The notes under the pieces are model-generated. The model saw only the letters and a program-made list of their open reading frames with translations. It did no database searches and was not told where the DNA came from. From assembly GCF_009727055.1 (NCBI RefSeq), contig NC_052357.1, positions 21,090,908 through 21,154,907 on the forward strand: DNA of 64,000 bases. Direction: 5' to 3'. The DNA comes from Benincasa hispida (taxonomy: Eukaryota; Streptophyta; Magnoliopsida; Cucurbitales; Cucurbitaceae). How positions within the stretch are numbered: position 1 is the stretch's first letter; each line of letters opens with the position of its first letter. Made by a program: the position numbers and the translations under genes. Below, one piece after another: positions 61,397-64,000 of the stretch.

Positions 61397-61780
61397 GCAG
61401 TTGTGTCATGCTGATGGATGATTTTTCTCTAATAGCATCACAAAACTCTAGTGCAATTATTGATGAATCTAACTGCACATGACTTTGACTTTCTGAATAA
61501 AAACATGTATGTTGCTCAACATACTTAGTGATCTCGAACAAGTTATGCACTTTTTCTTTGTTGTACGAAGTCTCCATTTGCAACTTTCATCCCACTTCTT
61601 ACACTAAATTGCCCAAATCGTCGGTGTCGATTCCACAACCTCAAATGGTGCGTGACATTTAATAACAAAACATTTGACCGTGTGTTGTAGCATTTCTTTG
61701 TTTTGGCAAATCATCTCCTTATACAATTGGATATTGCCAACATCCACAAGGGCTACAATTGAGTCGTGTTCTCGAATGCC
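61397..61780 (-). pseudogene. N-terminal part of the split MULE transposase
   Basis: In minus sense it includes CKWRLRT-type zinc-binding residues, then VHNLFEITKYVEQHTCFYSE and LEFCDAIREKSSISMTQLQS, typical of the MuDR N-terminal domain and the helix that follows. The frame stops at the LTR border (61396). The sequence beyond the LTR nest at 55420 continues with the expected next segment. A stop codon upstream, after PTIWAI, shows it was also broken otherwise. Confidence 0.65.
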
Positions 61781-61784
61781 ATCT

Positions 61785-61865
61785 AGTAGAGATGTCTAAT
61801 TTCCCATGGGGAATCCGTGGGAATCGGGTTCCCCATGGGAAAAATTTTCCCGTTTGTTTTTTTTT
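61785..61865 (+). mobile_element. Truncated copy of the GC-rich TIR element
   Basis: Starts TAGAGATGTCTAATTTCCCA and continues with ccatggggaatccg and gggttccccatggg, the same style as the left end at 7607. No matching right end was found. Confidence 0.5.
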
Positions 61866-62199
61866 AATATATTCATTTTTAACAATTTTGTTTATTCTCA
61901 ACCAAATAAAATTATATATATTAAATGAGTTATTTCCATTAAATTTTTCATTCAAAGAAAATAGTATAAAAATTCATTATAAAAAGAATACTATTATATG
62001 TGTAAAAATATAATTTAATCCTATAATTCTAAAAGTTAAAATTTAAATATTACAATATCATAATCAAGCTTTCCATTTAAGTACTACAACATTTATGGCT
62101 TAAGGTAGAAAGTCTTAAATGTTAAAACAATTTAGAAAGGTATTAAAGTACGAAAATATTGAAATGAAAATTAGAAAATAACTTTGTAAAAAGTACGTA

Positions 62200-62200
62200 G

Positions 62201-62267
<67 letters not shown>

Positions 62268-62463
62268 AAGAAGAAGAAGAAGAAGAAGAAGAAGAAGAAG
62301 AAGAAGAAGAAGAAGAAGAACAAGAAGAACAAGAAGAAGAAGAACAACAACAACAACCATCCCTACTATGGTAAAGAAGAAGAAGAAGAAGAAGAAGAAG
62401 AAGAAGAAGAAGAAGAAGAAGAAGAAGAAGAAGAAGAAGAAGAAGAAGAAGAAGAAGAAGAAG

Positions 62464-62516
<53 letters not shown>

Positions 62517-62520
62517 CCAT
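62200..62520. repeat. Compound triplet microsatellite (AAT)n(AAG)n(AAC)n with internal duplication
   Basis: About 11 aat units, then some 30 aag units with aac interruptions, the phrase caaccatccctactatggta, a second (aag) run of about 30 units, about 17 aac units, and the same phrase again at 62513. All long open frames here are homopolymer translations and not genes. Confidence 0.92.
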
Positions 62521-62539
62521 CCCTACTATGGTAACTCAT

Positions 62540-63071
62540 GTTCACAACCATCAAAATCCAACTCTTCAAATTCATTGTCCGTTTCTGTTCTAAAATCTCG
62601 TTAGTCACCATATCTTGATCATCATGTGGCGATGCAACTTATTCCGGATTAGGATCAATACATTGAGTTGGATTTAACTAAAAGGTGCATTTAAGTTTAT
62701 ATCCAACCCTATCCTACTTACATTTACATACAAATGCACTAAATTATTTCCATGCATCTTTTATATCTATAAATGATACCATTCGAAAATGTGGGTATTC
62801 TTGACTTCCACTCTCTCTTCTCTTTCAATACATAAATTTATTCTTTTATTTTATATATTATGAAAATTAATTTATTTAATCATCTTTAAAAAATAATAAT
62901 TAATTAGAATTAATTAATATATGAAAATAAAATCAAATACTCTAGAAAATTATATTAAAATTTTAATTATAATATTTGAATTTAACTACTCTACTTCATA
63001 AATTAATTAATTATTTTTGAAAAAAATTATTTTATAAAAATTATATATATAGTAAGTTAATTTTGAGCGTA
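62540..63071. other. AT-rich stretch, nothing recognised
   Basis: No open frame or repeat that I can assign, up to the assembly gap. Confidence 0.4.
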
Positions 63072-63501
63072 NNNNNNNNNNNNNNNNNNNNNNNNNNNNN
63101 NNNNNNNNNNNNNNNNNNNNNNNNNNNNNNNNNNNNNNNNNNNNNNNNNNNNNNNNNNNNNNNNNNNNNNNNNNNNNNNNNNNNNNNNNNNNNNNNNNNN
63201 NNNNNNNNNNNNNNNNNNNNNNNNNNNNNNNNNNNNNNNNNNNNNNNNNNNNNNNNNNNNNNNNNNNNNNNNNNNNNNNNNNNNNNNNNNNNNNNNNNNN
63301 NNNNNNNNNNNNNNNNNNNNNNNNNNNNNNNNNNNNNNNNNNNNNNNNNNNNNNNNNNNNNNNNNNNNNNNNNNNNNNNNNNNNNNNNNNNNNNNNNNNN
63401 NNNNNNNNNNNNNNNNNNNNNNNNNNNNNNNNNNNNNNNNNNNNNNNNNNNNNNNNNNNNNNNNNNNNNNNNNNNNNNNNNNNNNNNNNNNNNNNNNNNN
63501 N
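63072..63501. other. Assembly gap of 430 N
   Basis: Undetermined bases. Open frames that cross this run are meaningless. Confidence 0.98.
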
Positions 63502-63689
63502 TCTAAAAAAAACTCTGATAGCATTCCCATCACCCATGCACAACCAAACACAATCATCCTTGATTCGCAGCACAACCAAACACATTCATCTTTAATTTCA
63601 AACAATCTTATTCTCATACTTTTTATTTCCAAGCATCCTTACAATAGTGCACTAGGAAAGTGCATAAAAGATATAATAAGATAAAATGT

Positions 63690-64000
63690 TTAAATCTTAT
63701 TTTGGTCCTTGAACGTTGAATAATATTTTATTTTGGGCCTTAAACTTTAAAAAATGTTCATTTTAGTCCCTAAACTTTGATTTTTTTTCTTTGTTTTGGT
63801 TCCTAAAGTTTTATAAATGTTTGTTTTAGTCATGTACTTTTAAAAAGTGCTAAATTTGGCCCTAATATATTAAGATCTTGTTAACTTTTTAATAAAAAGG
63901 CGAGGTGACTTGTATTTTTGAATGACTAAACTACCAAATAAGTGAGCTACGTTAAAAAAATTTAGAGTTTCAATTTTGAATAAGGTGGCAAGCAGGGGAA
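63690..64000 (+). mobile_element. Left part of another copy of the foldback MITE at 3610
   Basis: Follows 3620-3900 phrase by phrase: gtttaaatct, ttggtccttgaac, tattaagatcttgttaac, gacttgtatttttgaatgac, caaactaccaaataa-like, gagtttcaattt and ataaggtggcaa. It runs off the right edge, so the second arm is not visible. Confidence 0.75.

Noticed and set aside
62115..62604. Long poly-Leu, poly-Ser, poly-Lys and poly-Phe frames
   Set aside because: Translations of the triplet microsatellite in different frames.
63007..63632. Open frames of about 150-190 codons near the right end
   Set aside because: They are made of undetermined bases across the 430 bp gap.

Overview
This is a window of a plant nuclear genome. 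It has AT-rich intergenic DNA, four multi-exon plant genes with GT-AG introns, dense LTR retrotransposons, Mutator-like elements (MULEs) and foldback MITEs, and two plastid-derived fragments. A dicot is certain in style. Cucurbitaceae is my best guess from the look of the repeats and the MULE/DUF1985 and MULE/plant-mobile-domain mosaics, but that is inference from memory and I could not test it.

Layout. 1-3600: 5' part of a mitochondrial NAD+ carrier gene (NDT1-like, minus strand, cut by the left edge) and its upstream region. 3600-8280: no gene; several foldback MITEs and a GC-rich terminal-inverted-repeat element. 8356-12747: a 4.4 kb MULE with ~120 bp terminal inverted repeats, carrying an internally deleted mudrA (minus) and a DUF1985 (ULP1-associated) fragment (plus). 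12934-15015: an intact-looking gene with two Myb/SANT-like domains (L10-interacting MYB-like, minus). 15016-18262: no gene; one foldback MITE. 18263-27603: a degenerate Ty1/copia Sirevirus-type retrotransposon with an env-like region after pol. 27948-30858: a complete Di19 zinc-finger gene (minus) whose third intron looks like a U12-type AT-AC intron. 30859-36130: AT-rich, no recognised gene. 36377-46444: a complete SYP4 (Tlg2-like) syntaxin gene (plus). Its 7 kb first intron holds a 5.6 kb copia element in reverse orientation and its last intron holds a plastid 23S rDNA fragment. 46445-49001: repeats, a perfect-looking hairpin and a plastid trnW remnant. 49002-51040: a 2 kb solo LTR that contains a 38 bp Tn5/Nextera mate-pair junction adapter (assembly artefact). 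51041-61780: a second, broken MULE carrying a plant-mobile-domain gene and a transposase gene on the minus strand. Its transposase is split by three solo LTRs of one family nested inside each other, each with a recognisable 5 bp target duplication. 61781-64000: a truncated TIR element, a triplet-repeat block, a 430 bp assembly gap and the start of another copy of the MITE seen at 3.6 kb.

The four host genes (NAD+ import to mitochondria, a putative transcription factor, a drought-response zinc-finger protein, a trans-Golgi SNARE) do not form a pathway; they are ordinary neighbours separated by transposon blocks. I found no convincing undescribed biological system. The most useful observations are the AT-AC intron, the adapter in the assembly, the three-level solo-LTR nest, the rearranged MULEs and the insertions in SYP4 introns.
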